Below, in pieces: positions 1-10,880 of a stretch of DNA of 64,000 bases. The stretch is taken from the NCBI GenBank assembly GCA_009763385.1, contig CM019826.1:101172348-101236347 (forward strand). The letters are read 5' to 3'. How positions within the stretch are numbered: the stretch's first letter is position 1; the number at the start of each line of letters is the position of its first letter. The position numbers and the translations under genes are program-made. This DNA comes from Coix lacryma-jobi var. lacryma-jobi (lineage: Eukaryota > Streptophyta > Magnoliopsida > Poales > Poaceae). The notes beneath the pieces were generated by a model. It saw only the letters and a program-made list of their open reading frames with translations, searched no databases and was not told the origin of the DNA.

Positions 1-1493
1 CCTTGTGCATCCGGGGAGCGGTGTCACTCTCATTTTGCTGTTTGTGAGAGGAGGCTAGGGTTGGGGAGAGACAGGCTCTTGTTCTTGAGCTTTTCGCCAT
101 CCAAGCTTTGATCTGCTAGAGTGGCTTGTAGCCCGACACCGAGTGGTTAATGAATCATCCATTCCTCTGAATCCAAGGGTCAAATTCGTGGTGGAATTCG
201 CGCTTTGATTTTGTTCTTCGTGTTCTTCGCGTTCTCCTTTTTCTCCACGATTTTCTCCTCCCCCGATCTCCCTCTTCGCTGCGTCTTTTGCGATTCCGTT
301 TGAATCAACTTGTTCTTTGATGTGAGGAGAACATTTCGACCGGAGGAATTCATCTCTACCCTCACGAACAAGTAGATCGAGCCGAAATTGTTTTCGTTCT
401 TCGTTCTTCCCCTTTTACGGTGTTCTTCGGATTTCTCATGGTGTTGTTGGATTGAAGCGATGATATCCTAGGATTAGCTTCCCAACACGTAGAAGAACAC
501 TTGGGTGAAGTTTGGTCGCAGCCCCGTTCGATTTGGTGAAGATCCAATCGATTTTGGTTTTGACCCGAGCAGTTTTTGTGCTTTCTGGGAGATCACAGAC
601 TGTCCGCCATATTGGCCGCGGACAGTCCGCCGTAGGCGTGGACAGTCTGCCAAGTTAGGCGCGGACAGTCCGGCCATCGGGCTCCAGCCGATTCAGTGGC
701 TGCGCAGCTCGGTTGGTTAGGTCAACAGTGACCGGCGGACAGTCCGCCAGTGTTGGGCGCGGACAGTCCGGCCCTGAGCAGAGTCGTTCCAGCAGCTTTG
801 CTGTTTTTCACGTTTAGCCGGCGGACAGTCCCCCAGGACCCGCAGACAGTCCGGGGTCCTCATCGGACGCGGCTTCGGGCAGGCATCGGACGCTCTTCGT
901 TCACTGTTCATGTGAACCGCGGACAGTCCGGCGTGCAAACCGCGGACTGTCCGGGACCCGTCCAGCAGCTGCAGAACAGTTTGTTTTTGGGTCTTCTGCC
1001 AGCGGACAGTCCGGACTCCCAGGCGCGGACAGTTCGCCCTTGACCGGACAGTCCGGCACCAGCAGCCCGGACAGTCCGGGATCCTGCTGAGAGCTGATTT
1101 TCAGTGCATTGGCTCTCCCGGCTTTTCCGCTTCGTTTCCGGACTTCTCGTTTGCTCCTAGAGTTCACCTAGGAACCTCTCTACATATCTTTGCTACGCGT
1201 TAGCATCGGTATTTGGAGGAATCCCGACGTAGCTCTCTATCTACGTTTGGGAGTGGTCTTTTAGGCACGAATTTGACTCGGAGTTTTGAGAGTTTTGGTT
1301 TGCTCCCTTGTGCGGTGCCTCGCTGTGATCCTAGGGATCATCCACCCTCTTTCTAGGGTCGTGGGCATCACGTTTGAGTCCGAAGCTTTCGGGGTTGTTT
1401 TTGTTGGGACAGAGGCCGTAATTTCGAGAAGAAATTTTTAGGCTCCCATTCACCCCCCTCTGGTCGCCTTGCTTTAGCATTTTTGGTCCTTCA
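1..1493 (+). mobile_element. Copia LTR A, 3' portion (R/U5), truncated by window start
   Basis: The last ~1.0 kb matches the reverse complement of the LTR at 4046-6137 and the partial LTR at 63154-64000: the same purine/pyrimidine tracts, the same palindrome cluster, the same 'tagggatcatccaccctctt' stretch and the same ending ggtccttca. No primer-binding site follows 1493, so this is an outer 3' LTR edge or a solo LTR, not a 5' LTR. It abuts antisense copia internal DNA at 1494, and gagcg (1494-1498) is a candidate target-site duplication whose partner lies outside the window. No gene seen. Confidence 0.8.
596..1080. repeat. Cluster of CGGAC(A/T)GTCCG palindromes in copia LTR A
   Basis: About 14 exact or near copies of an 11-base odd palindrome, CGGACAGTCCG or its complement form CGGACTGTCCG, are spread over ~485 bases at irregular spacing. 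Flanking bases vary while the core is kept. Related clusters sit in the sister LTRs at 4487-4735 and 63485-63730. Function unknown; possible roles are protein binding or RNA secondary structure. Confidence 0.8.
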
Positions 1494-1627
1494 GAGCGAT
1501 CACCACGTAGAGGAAAACGTGGTCTGCTAACGGAGGAGCATCCATCGCGATACTCAAAACACGGTGGTGGAAAATGCTCAACTACAAAGCCACCGCCACG
1601 GGGTCCATAGCCTACAACTGCAGGCTC

Positions 1628-3982
1628 CTACCGGGCACGACCTCCTCGCGGCCTAGGCCTAGGAACTTGAGGTTTTGGACCTCTAGGCCCAGCAGCACGC
1701 CTCTGAACATTCGGCACATGTACATCATGGAAAGGATGGTACATGTCCGTGTTGTTTATCTCCTTTGCACGGCGCGCCTCTCTCTTGCGCCGAAAGCAAA
1801 ACTCACTCAAGTGTCCATCTCTCCCACAATGCTCACAATGGTACCTCACCGCTCTCATAGGGGGTTGTTGGTACTCACGGTAGTGGGTATGGATCACTTT
1901 GCCCTTCTGTGGCATAAGCTCCTCTTGGATGGGTGGCATGGTGTCTAGCTTGTTCTTGAGGTGGTTTGGTTTTGGAGCCCATGATTGTTTCTTGGGTGGA
2001 GCTCTCGGAGGTTCCACAAATACACCATCCTTGGTGTTAGGCTTTAGAGGCTCTCTGGGTGGAATCTTTGTAAGCTTGGGAGTAGTGGTGGAGTTGGGCT
2101 TCTCACACGGGTTCAGACCACTCGACTCTCCAATCTTCTCGAAAGATGAAACATCAACACGCTGAGCAAAGCCTACACCGGGACCTCCAGCAGCACGCTT
2201 GAACTGGGAGATCATCATCCCAAGCTGTGGCTCACCACTCGACACCCATGACAAGATGGTCCGAAGGTATGTGTTTTCCTCCTCAGTTTGCATCTTGTCA
2301 TGCTTCACATTCGCAATCTCCATATCCAAACCCTCACAAAGAATACACCTAGTCACACACGTGCTATCCGAGCTGGCCTTCTCAAGAGACACAATCTTGG
2401 CATTCTTCTCTGCCAACTCAGATTGCAAGCCCGCACAGGACTTGCAGGCACCCAACAACAAGGATCTAGCCTTCAGCTCATGCACCTCTCCTACCAACAC
2501 AACATACTTACCTCTCAAAGTGAGAAGGTCAATCATGTGCGTGGTGTACATCTCACACTCAACCTCCTCAGAGACAACTACGGTGGACTTGGCAAACTCA
2601 AGCTCCTTCACCGTATCCTCCCACTTTTGCCTGAACTCCTTCCGCTCTCTAGCAGCGCGCCTAAGCAACTTGTCTTGACTAAGAAGGGCGGCAGTAAGCT
2701 TCTCGACCTCAGTAGAAAGCTCATCGGGGGTCAGAGATACCTGGGAGGTGTCATCATCATCGTCGTTCCGAGGGATCTCCTCCAGCTCGCCGTCGACCTC
2801 CTTGCCGAGGGCCATGGTGCAGAAGCCCTCGTCGTCAGCGAAGAAGCAGAGGCCGTTGAGCTTGTCCTCGATCTTCTTCTTCTCGGACTCGTCATCGCTT
2901 GAGGAAGCGGAGTCGTCATCCGAGTCGTCGACGTCGCTGAGCGTGGCGAAAAACGCACGCTGCTCAGCCTGGGCCTTCTCCAAGTACTTCGTCTTGATGT
3001 ACTCCTTGTTGAAGCCGCCCTTCCGCTTGTGCTTCGCGGGGACGTACTTCTCCTTGCGCTTGCCAAAGTCATACTTGTGCCCATGATCCGCCTTGCCGAA
3101 GGTCTGCTTGTTCTTCTTCGGGCAATTGGCGATGAAGTGGTTGGGGTCGCCGCACTCAAAACATCCCGAGCGTCCTCCTCCGCGGCAACGGTTCATGCGG
3201 TTGTTGTGGAACCGCGAGAACCGGTTGGCGAGCAAAGCCAACTCGACATCCCGTATGAAATCCAACTGCTCCTCTATGACAGAAAGAAGAGAAGAGAGTG
3301 CAAAGCCTCCAGAGGTGTTAGCAGAAGAGCCAGAAAGCAAAGCCATCGACGGGCCAGAAGGATTTTCATAAGAAGCCCTTGCCATGGCATCGATCTCACT
3401 GGACTTGAGCTTACTGAAGAGCTCATCGCACGTGAGGGTCTCATAGTTAGGTGATTCGATGATCGCCTGAACTTTGGAATCCCACACCGACCGATCAAGG
3501 GTATGCAAAAGCTTCAAAGCCCTCTCATGATCGTCGAAAGGCAACAGCTCCTTGTTAGCCCTCATCCTGTTGACAATCACCTGAAAGCGAGCAAATAAAC
3601 TTTCTATGCTCTCGCCAGGCATATGTCGAAAGTTCTCATACTCTCGCTTGAACGACTCATAGAGACAGGTTTTGACTTGAGTGGTTCCCTTATGAAAACG
3701 CATGCGGGTAGCCCAAATCTCCCGAGCCGTAGCGAGGTGAGAAACGCGATCAAACTCAATCATGCTCAAGCATGAGAAAAGAGCATTACAAGCTCGGCTA
3801 TTGGCATCGTGCTCATCGATCTGATGCTAAGTGACATGAGCAGCCAAGACCACGTAATCGGCAGAGTTGCAAATATCCCAAATGAAAGCATCGAAACTCT
3901 GCAGATAGGCCGACATGCGTATCTTCCAATATGCATAGTTTGTCCCATCGAAAAACGACGGTTTGCCCACGCCGCGATCCAT
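1628..3982 (-). pseudogene. gag: Copia gag polyprotein with one in-frame stop
   Basis: This is the structural capsid/nucleocapsid protein of element B. The best start is the ATG at 3982, giving an early DGTNYAYW-type motif typical of copia UBN2 gag, then continuous reading to 1628 (about 784 codons) apart from one amber TAG at 3827-3829 (codon 52). A shorter frame could start at 3769. A CCHC zinc knuckle (C-x2-C-x4-H-x4-C) lies near residues 272-287 (3122-3166) and a second CCHC knuckle near residues 716-729 (1795-1836). Between them lie an acidic Ser/Asp-rich stretch and a likely coiled coil; the tail is Pro/Arg-rich. Codons are GC-rich in the middle. Apart from the stop, the frame is well kept, so the copy is not very old. 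The protease part expected downstream is absent. Confidence 0.85.
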
Positions 3983-4031
3983 GTCGCCTTCGGTGGATCT
4001 GGAACCGGCTAAGGTGGAAGATCCTTAACCC

Positions 4032-4043
4032 GCTCCGATACCA
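4032..4043 (-). promoter_or_regulatory. Primer-binding site of copia B (initiator Met tRNA type)
   Basis: Minus-strand tggtatcggagc is the usual copia PBS with one change from tggtatcagagc. It lies two bases from the LTR edge at 4046, which fixes the LTR boundary and the element's direction. The ~50 bases between PBS and gag ATG are leader. Confidence 0.85.
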
Positions 4044-4486
4044 ATTGAAGGACCGAGAATGCAATAGCAAGGCGACCAGAGGGGGGGGGGGTGAATGGGA
4101 GAACAAAAATTTCTCTCGAAACTTTGGCCTTTGTCCCACAAATCAACCCCCAAAAACTTCGATCGAAACCGTGATGCCCACGACCCTTGGAAGAGGGTGG
4201 ATGATCCCTAGGATCACGGCGGAGCACCACAAAGCAATAGCAAGCCAATCGGCAAAAGCACCGGAACAAGTTCAACCCCTAAAACCTAGTCCCGAACGTA
4301 GATTGAAGCCTACGTCGAGAAATCCCAGAATACCGATGCTAACAAGTAGCAAAGATACCTAGAGAGGTTCCTAGGTGAACAATAGGGCCAAACGAGAAGT
4401 CCGGAAACCATGCAAAGAAGCCGGGAGAACAAACACACAAAACCGGAGGCTTCAGCCAAGTCCTGGATGGTCTGGAGTGCAGGTCC

Positions 4487-4735
4487 CGTACTGTTCGCGG
4501 CTACTGCGAACTGTCCGCCAGCCGATCCCGGACTGTCCGCTGGCGAAAATCGCCAAACAGCAACTCTGCTGGAACCTCCCTAGACGACTCCTGGACTGTC
4601 CGCGAGTCCCAACGGCGGACTGTCTGTGGTTCAAAAATCACTTGCCCAACAGCGCAGAGTCAGGCCACTGGTCTGACCGACCCGGATGCGCGGATTGTCC
4701 GCGGTAGAACTGGCGGACTGTCCGCGGATGAACAG
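4487..4735. repeat. CGGACTGTCCG palindrome cluster in LTR B
   Basis: Seven exact or near copies (gaactgtccgc, cggactgtccgc, tggactgtccgcg, cggattgtccgcg and so on) at the position matching the cluster in LTR A. There are fewer copies than in A, so copy number changes between sister LTRs. Confidence 0.75.
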
Positions 4736-5524
4736 AGAGGGCGATTTCGTTCGCCCTTCTCCCAAATCCTCCCAAAATCGATTCAAATCACAATCCCACG
4801 TTCCCAAACTTGGAGAAGATGATCATGGGGTAGTTAGGAGACTATTGCCAAGAAATCATCCGCTCAAATTGATTCAATGAACGGGAAATCGAAGGGGAAG
4901 GTGTATGAAGCGAAAAAGCACCACGAAAATGAAATCGACCCGATCTACTTGTTCGTGAGGAGTTAGATGAATTCCTTCAGTGGAAATGATCTCCTCACTA
5001 TAAAGAACAAGTTGATTCAAGTGGAATTCAAAAAGATGCAGTAGGGAGAGAGATCGAGTGACGGAAAAATCATGGAGAAACGAAGAACGCGAAGAACACG
5101 AACCAAAACGCGAATCAACACATCGATCTGCAACCGTGTGGCTACCACACGCTACAACAGTGAGATTATGGTCTCACTTCCTCAAAATCTCTAGTACATA
5201 GTGGTATGGTTCTCTGCGGATCTCAGTTGCTACAGCAGGGGATTGGGAGAGCAGGAAAACCTAGAAGGCAAAGAGCAAATGGCTGAGATAGAATGGGAAG
5301 AGGGTGTCTCCCTCTACTTATCCTAATTCTAATTCCTACTCTACCCCTCTCTAATTACAGAGCGAACCAGCTAAACCCTAGGGTTATTCTGGACCAACTC
5401 ATGGTAGGTGGTGATCCGACGGCCACGCCCGCACAACTGGTAGCGTTGCCTCGACGCAACCTCACCGATTGCCGCCACGTGCCGCCACCGCTCCGCTTGT
5501 CCTTTTCTCGGACTTCGCCCTCGG

Positions 5525-5765
5525 TTTTGAGGCCCAAACCGGGAAACCAACCTTCACGACCAACCCCCGGTTTTGAGGCCCAAACCGGGAAACCAGCCGT
5601 CCATAGCCTGAGTTTTGTGGCCCAAACCCAGCAAACCCGCAACACCCAGGTTTTGAGGCCCAAACCTGAAAATTGTCCTTAGCCCGAGTTTTGTGGCCCA
5701 AACTCGGAAACCATCAGCGCCCAGGTTTTGAGGCCCAAACCTAGAAACCGTCCACTCGGTGGTTT
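5525..5765. repeat. U3 array of GGTTTTGAGGCCCAAACC / GAGTTTTGTGGCCCAAACTC units
   Basis: Six units alternate, each an imperfect inverted repeat (ggttt...aaacc or gagttt...aaactc) around a common TTTTG(A/T)GGCCCAAA core, spaced about 30-45 bases apart. Spacers often contain a variant of gaaaccrtcc. A related array is at 33690-33845. Position in the U3 suggests promoter function, but this is inference. Confidence 0.75.
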
Positions 5766-6137
5766 TTCTGTGGCTGAACCACCAAACCGATCCGTAGAGG
5801 GGATGCACCGCCCGTGCACCCCGTCCACCGACACGTGTCCCCAGGTCCTCGACCCAAGCAACACCGTGCCCGTAAGTCTTCGCTCGTCGCTGTCCCACGC
5901 TGTCAGCCACCACAGCTGATCATCGGGCCACCGGTCCCTCAGTCCAAGCCTCACGTCCGCCCTTCGCCACTCTCGGTCCATCGGCACGGCATGTCTCTAC
6001 TTGACCTTCACCTTGCCTTTGATCACTTTATCCGTCCTCGACACCTGCACAACACAAGCCAAAGAACATGCACATTATCCCAGTTGACAATCACTCATCA
6101 CTCAAAGACTCGGCATACACCCATGTATCTGCACTCA

Positions 6138-6296
6138 TAGATCAAGAACTTAGAACATTTGAAATTTGTCATCTCTTGCTGGCATATTGATATTAGAGGG
6201 ACCATGGGCTATCATTTTTTTTCTTTCATATTTTTATCATAATACTTCGGTAGAGTGAATCTTTTAATAAAACGTTCTTGATTCCTAGAGCATGAT
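6138..6296 (-). mobile_element. Detached piece of element D (3' UTR side)
   Basis: This 159-base, AT-rich stretch lies between copia B and gypsy C. Because C begins at 6297 with a near-match TSD (atgat here, ataat at 27136), the sequence that continues it is at 27136, inside the D 3' UTR. D's own 3' LTR would lie left of the window, beyond B. No gene. Confidence 0.6.
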
Positions 6297-7630
6297 TGTT
6301 GGGTATTTTAAACACACACAAAAAAATCCGCAAGAGCACGGATACCGATGTAGCTTTCACTCGAGAGTATTCTAGGGTATCGATTTCCACTGGGAACGTG
6401 AAGTGTGCTAGAAGAATTAAGAACGTCCAAGAAAAGAATGATAATGTGGTTAGAGAGAGATATAGAGTTTTCTAAGCGGGTTTATCTAATTAGAGGCTCA
6501 CTATACTTTACTTACTTCGGAGCAACAGTACCTTTCCGATTCTCGAAAAAGACTGGGAAAAGGGTAATCAGGAGAAAGCTGCCAAAAAGCTCTACGAAAC
6601 ACCAATCCTAACATGGTGGATTATAACAATCTACAAAGCTGTCACCCCTGTAGCTACCACAACTAACTGGAGGATTGGGCGCAAACTCAGGTAAACCCTA
6701 GTCTAGACACCAAGTCTACACTAACGCTTACTACTCTAATTACTGCAGATAACTAGAGCAATCAATACGAGCGGAGATCTAGTAAATAAAATAAAGCAAG
6801 AACTGAAATTAAATATAATACTTATAAATAGTAAATGAAGAACCTGGAGATTACTTGAAGACGAACCAGATGCTGCACCAATACAATGTCGAGGAAGATC
6901 CGGCTCCTCCTCAGCTCTCTCCTTCTCCTCTCTCTAATCCAATCTCTAATTACAACTAGATGAACTAGACAACTAGAACAAGAACTAGAACTAGAAGAAC
7001 TCGATCTAGATGAACTAGAAGAGATTCATCTAGAGGGACCTCTACTTCTACTTGAAACCCAAGTTTCTAATGTGGAGATGAATAATGAAGATGGAGATGG
7101 CCTTCTGGGGGGTCTAGGTCTGGTTTTATAGCCCGGAGCTTGGAACGCGAGCCCTTGGATCAAACCAACTTCAGGGACGGTGGAGATGCATCCTAGGAGG
7201 AGGTGGAAGAAGGTTCCAGAAGGCAGTGGCAAAACGTCCTCCGTGGCGGACCGGTCGATCGGTGGGCCCCACCGGTCTGTCTGGCCTAGTGGGCCCCCGT
7301 GGCGGGCTGCCTCGTGGTGTCTTCTGGTGTCTTCAAGATCCTTCTTTTGCAGATTTTGTTGCGAAATTAATATCTTTTCATCCGGGACTCCGAATATAGC
7401 AAATGATATGTCCGTTTCAATCGTCTCGATGAGCTCTTTTCAATGGTGCACTCCAATTCATCACTTGAGATACTTTTATATGGTAAGAACATGGATGTCC
7501 TAGAAAACAAGTGAGAGCACCAAAACTCATGGAACTTGTTAGTTTCAAACCCTACAACTATGCTTTATGGTTCATTTAAAATCATTCTATGCATTAGTTG
7601 ATGGTATAATATTGGCATTAAGGACCGTCA
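6297..7630 (-). repeat. 3' LTR of C, 1334 bp
   Basis: Begins TGTTGGGT and ends ACCGTCA on the + strand. Closely matches 25818-27135 along its length, with scattered substitutions and small indels. Contains a CTAG-rich minisatellite at about 6950-7030 and a TATA box at 7124-7131. Confidence 0.9.
7124..7131 (-). promoter_or_regulatory. TATA box in C 3' LTR
   Basis: Minus-strand CTATAAAA in a GC-rich setting (gggctataaaacc), conserved in the other LTR at 26655-26662. Confidence 0.65.
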
Positions 7631-7648
7631 ACAAGTTCCCCCAAGCTT
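7631..7648 (-). promoter_or_regulatory. Polypurine tract of C
   Basis: Minus-strand AAGCTTGGGGGAACTTGT immediately precedes the 3' LTR. The purine run is the expected plus-strand primer and confirms minus orientation. Confidence 0.8.
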
Positions 7649-9036
7649 ACCCTTTGCTAGTCTCTTAGCAAAGTCAAACCCAAAAGTGAATCAAAAGTTG
7701 CTGTAATATCTTTACTTCGAACAAGTACACATGCATTCAAACAAAAGTTCTCATAAAGAAATCATATTATTTATCACGGGGCTTAGTACTTTACCTTGAA
7801 TCTTGAGTAATTGGAAGATAGAACGATCAAATCAAGCACTATATCTCTTGCTCTTTTACTTCACCATTATCCTAGAGTTTTTATGAATTTTCAAAAAGCT
7901 TAAAAACATATGTTGTCGAATTAAACAATGAATCCAAAGAGAAGGTCAACCACACCATTGAATCAAGAAGTGCATGTGTATGGAAAATGGAGGCGGATGC
8001 TCTTTTGAATATATCACTCTTTTCTGTTTATCAGAGACACATGGCTATCAGGCTAATTTCTACTAGCGGGCACATGCCCATTTTTTATGATATTCATTTT
8101 TTTTCTTTCGAGGTTTTGGACACTTGTCCCTTTTTATTTCCTCGGGATCTTTCTTTTTGAGGTTTCGAACACTTGTCCCTTTTATTTCCTCGTTTTTTTT
8201 CTTTCTTTTTTCAATAGCCACATGCTTCCAACAAACTTTTGAGAGGATTGGGACATGAGCATTTATGCGGAAAATGGATGGAATGTGTAAGTGATCTCAA
8301 TTCAATAGCATGATAACTTCTCATAGGGTCAACAAAGAATTTAACTCAATGCAATTATTAGTCATATTAATATTGGAAACTCTCCGGAACTCTAGTGTTA
8401 TTTTAGAACAAGATAACAGTAGCTCAAATCATCTCATATCATATCTGTCAATTACCTAGACTTTAGATCAAGCATTTGCTACCCATGCATTTAATTTCAT
8501 TTTAAGACATCATTATTAATTAGGAGAACTTATGTTTTAAAGGCTAGGTACTTGGAAGAAATTAGATAGAGCAACTATACATCATTTCCATAAAAATTTG
8601 ACCAGGTTCTTTTTATTCTTAAGCAGTAATAATTATCTAGACAATAATACTAGCTAAGACACAAATGATTAAAGGAGTGAGTCTTCATGTACTCACATTT
8701 TTTTTATTTTTTTATATTTATTTGTAAAGAAAACTTTAATGGGATAAAGATACTTACCTGTATACACATGGGTGGCCTCCCCAAGCTAGATGTTGACGTA
8801 GTCGTTCAATCTTGTAGTGTAGTAGACTTGTAGTGGAGGTGTACTACCTCTATTGGAGCATTGATTAATGATGATGACGGATGAGACAGTACTCCAATAG
8901 TGGTAGAGCATCCACTTGCTTGTCAACTCTCCTTAATGATCCTGCATAGCTCAAATAGACAACAAAACTCATGGAACTGATTAAGTGTTAGTCATATTAG
9001 TTTTAATTGTCTAGAGCCTTGGTGATAGATTGATTT
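7649..9036 (-). other. 3' untranslated region of C
   Basis: About 1.4 kb of AT-rich DNA with no credible gene. It is homologous to the 3' UTR of C' (35589-37074), and a part (about 8270-8620) also resembles the D 3' UTR (27270-27500). A second polypurine-like motif, minus-strand agcttggggaggcc, occurs near 8775. Poly-T tracts and repeats of 'cacttgtccc' occur at 8100-8200. Confidence 0.7.
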
Positions 9037-10749
9037 TTAGATAGGATCTTTAAACTGTAAAAATTCAATAACATCAATTTCTTCTAAATTTTCAGGTTCT
9101 AGAAAAACTTTCAAACGTTGACCATTTACTTTGAATGTGTTACCTTTATCGTCTTGGATTGTGATGGTGCTTCGTGATGAGGTTTCCACTACTTTGAATG
9201 GTCCTTCCCATTTACTGTGAAGTTTTCCATGACCAAAAAGCTTCACTCTTGAGTTGAACAGAAGTACTTTGTCACCAGGCTTGAACTCCTTGTGCTTGAT
9301 TCTCTTATCATGCCACCTTTTTGTTCTTTCTTTGTATATCTTAGAGCTATGGTAGGCCTTCTCTCTCCATTCTTCTAGCTCTGATATTTGCATCTGACGA
9401 TTCTTGCCAGCTAGGTAGAGATCCATGTTCCATTTCTTGATTGTCTAGTGAGCTCTGAATTCTAATTCAATAGGTAGGTGACATGTTTGCCCATACACAA
9501 GCTGATAAGGTGACATTCCTATGGGTGTTTTGTATGCTGTTCGATATGCCCACAGTGCATCGTGAAGCTAGTACTTCCATTTCTTCCCCATTTCATCCAC
9601 AGTCTTTTGTAGAATGTTCTTGATTTGCTTATTTGATGTGTCAGCTTGACCGCTTGTCTGTGGATGGTATGGAGTTGCAATGTTGTGTTTGACTCCATAT
9701 TCTTCTAGGAACTTTCTGAAGGTTTTGTCAATGAAGTGTGATCCTCCATCACTTATGACCAGTCGAGGTGTTCCAAATCTTGGGAATATCACTTCATGGA
9801 ACATTTTGTTAGCATGCTTGGAATTTGCAGCTCGACATGGTAATGCTTCTACCCATTTAGACACGTAGTCCACTGTCACCAGTATGTATTCAACATCTCC
9901 AGACTTAGGGAATGGTCCCATGTAGTCAATTCCCCAGACATCAAACAGTTCCACTTGGAGGTTGTTCTGGAGTGGCATCGCATCTCGAGCATTAATGTTT
10001 CCATGCTTTTGGCATCTAGCACGTCTTCTAACAAACTCCTTTGGATACATCGTTGGCCAAAAGAATCCACTCTGCCAAATCTTAGCATGTGTACGGTATG
10101 CTCCATAATGTCCTCCATAGGGTGATGCATGACATCTGTCTATGATCTTTGTGGCTTCTTCCATTGGGACACATCTCCTTAGCAATCCATCAGAGCAGAC
10201 ACGATAAAGGTATGGATCATACCATAAGTCGCAGCGGGCATCATATTCGAGCTTTCTCTTGTTTCCTCCTGGTGGAACATAACCTACAACCATAAAATTC
10301 ACAATATCTGCATACCTGTGGTCCGAGTGTGTAACCGCGAGGAGTGTGTCGTCCCTAAGATAGTCATTAATGGGTAATTCATGTGTTTCCTTATATTGCA
10401 ACCTAGACAAGTGATCAGCTACCGAGTTCTCTACTCCTTTCTTATCTTTTATTTCTATGTCAAATTCTTGGAGTAGGAGAATCCATCGGATTAATCGAGG
10501 CTTAGCATCTTTCTTAGTGAGGAGGTACTTAAGAGCAGCATGATCTGTGTAAATGATTACTTTTGTTCCTACTAAGTAAGACCTAAACTTGTCTATTGCA
10601 AAGACAACAACTAGCAACTCTTTTTCAGAGGTAGCATAATTGAGCTGTGGCCCAGACAAAGTTTTACTAGCATATGATATAGCATAGTGCTTTTTATCTT
10701 TTGTTTGGCCAAGAACAGCTCCTACAGCAAAGTCGCTGGCATCCCACAT
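9037..10749 (-). pseudogene. pol: C pol: RNase H and integrase
   Basis: One reading frame from 10749 (itself downstream of a frameshift near 10915) to 9037, broken by stops at about 9568 and 9448. RNase H is seen as MWDASDFAVG..., YTDHAALKYL and VADHLSR in the first ~120 residues. Integrase follows: a zinc region with HH present but one Cys of the usual C-x2-C replaced (RRRARCQKHG), then WGIDYMG and ISDGGSHF catalytic aspartates. The third catalytic residue, normally Glu in the QTSGQ-x-E motif, is Asp here. The C-terminal piece (9426-9037) has the GDKVLLF and KWEGPF motifs. It would join element cDNA to host DNA; this copy is unlikely to be active. Confidence 0.85.
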
Positions 10750-10880
10750 GATCTCAAAGGGTAGCTTCCAATCAAGTGGTTGGATGATTGGAGCTGAAAT
10801 AAGTGCCTTTTTAAGGATTTGAAAAGATTCATGACACTCATTATTAAAGATGACTGGCGTATCTTTAGCTAAGAGGCTTG

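Larger units (their letters stand above)
1494..6137 (-). mobile_element. Ty1/copia element B (SIRE/Opie-like), 5' part: LTR, PBS and gag
   Basis: Read on the minus strand this is a 5' LTR (6137 to 4046), an initiator-Met-type primer-binding site, a leader, and gag (3982 to 1628). Sequence after gag is lost at 1493, where oppositely oriented LTR A begins; protease, integrase and reverse transcriptase are not in the window. The gag type with a UBN2-like fold and the tggtatcggagc PBS are typical of copia elements. The right edge ends in ...gcactca at 6137, followed by DNA that continues the D element. Confidence 0.8.
4046..6137 (-). repeat. 5' LTR of copia B, 2092 bp
   Basis: The LTR starts TGAAGG and ends GCACTCA on the + strand, bounded by the PBS at 4032-4043 on one side and resumed D-element DNA at 6138. 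The low-coordinate half (R/U5) matches LTR A inverted and LTR J. The high-coordinate half (U3) carries an array built on GGTTTTGAGGCCCAAACC and matches the isolated U3 fragment at 33163-34057. I saw no convincing TATA box. Short open frames inside it are not supported as genes. Confidence 0.8.

Noticed and set aside
1574..3500. Open frames on the + strand opposite copia gag
   Set aside because: They are complements of the real gag, with no motif of their own and no conserved start.
5525..5765. Tandem gene for a repeat protein in copia U3
   Set aside because: Frames differ between the two U3 copies, and only the DNA motif is kept.
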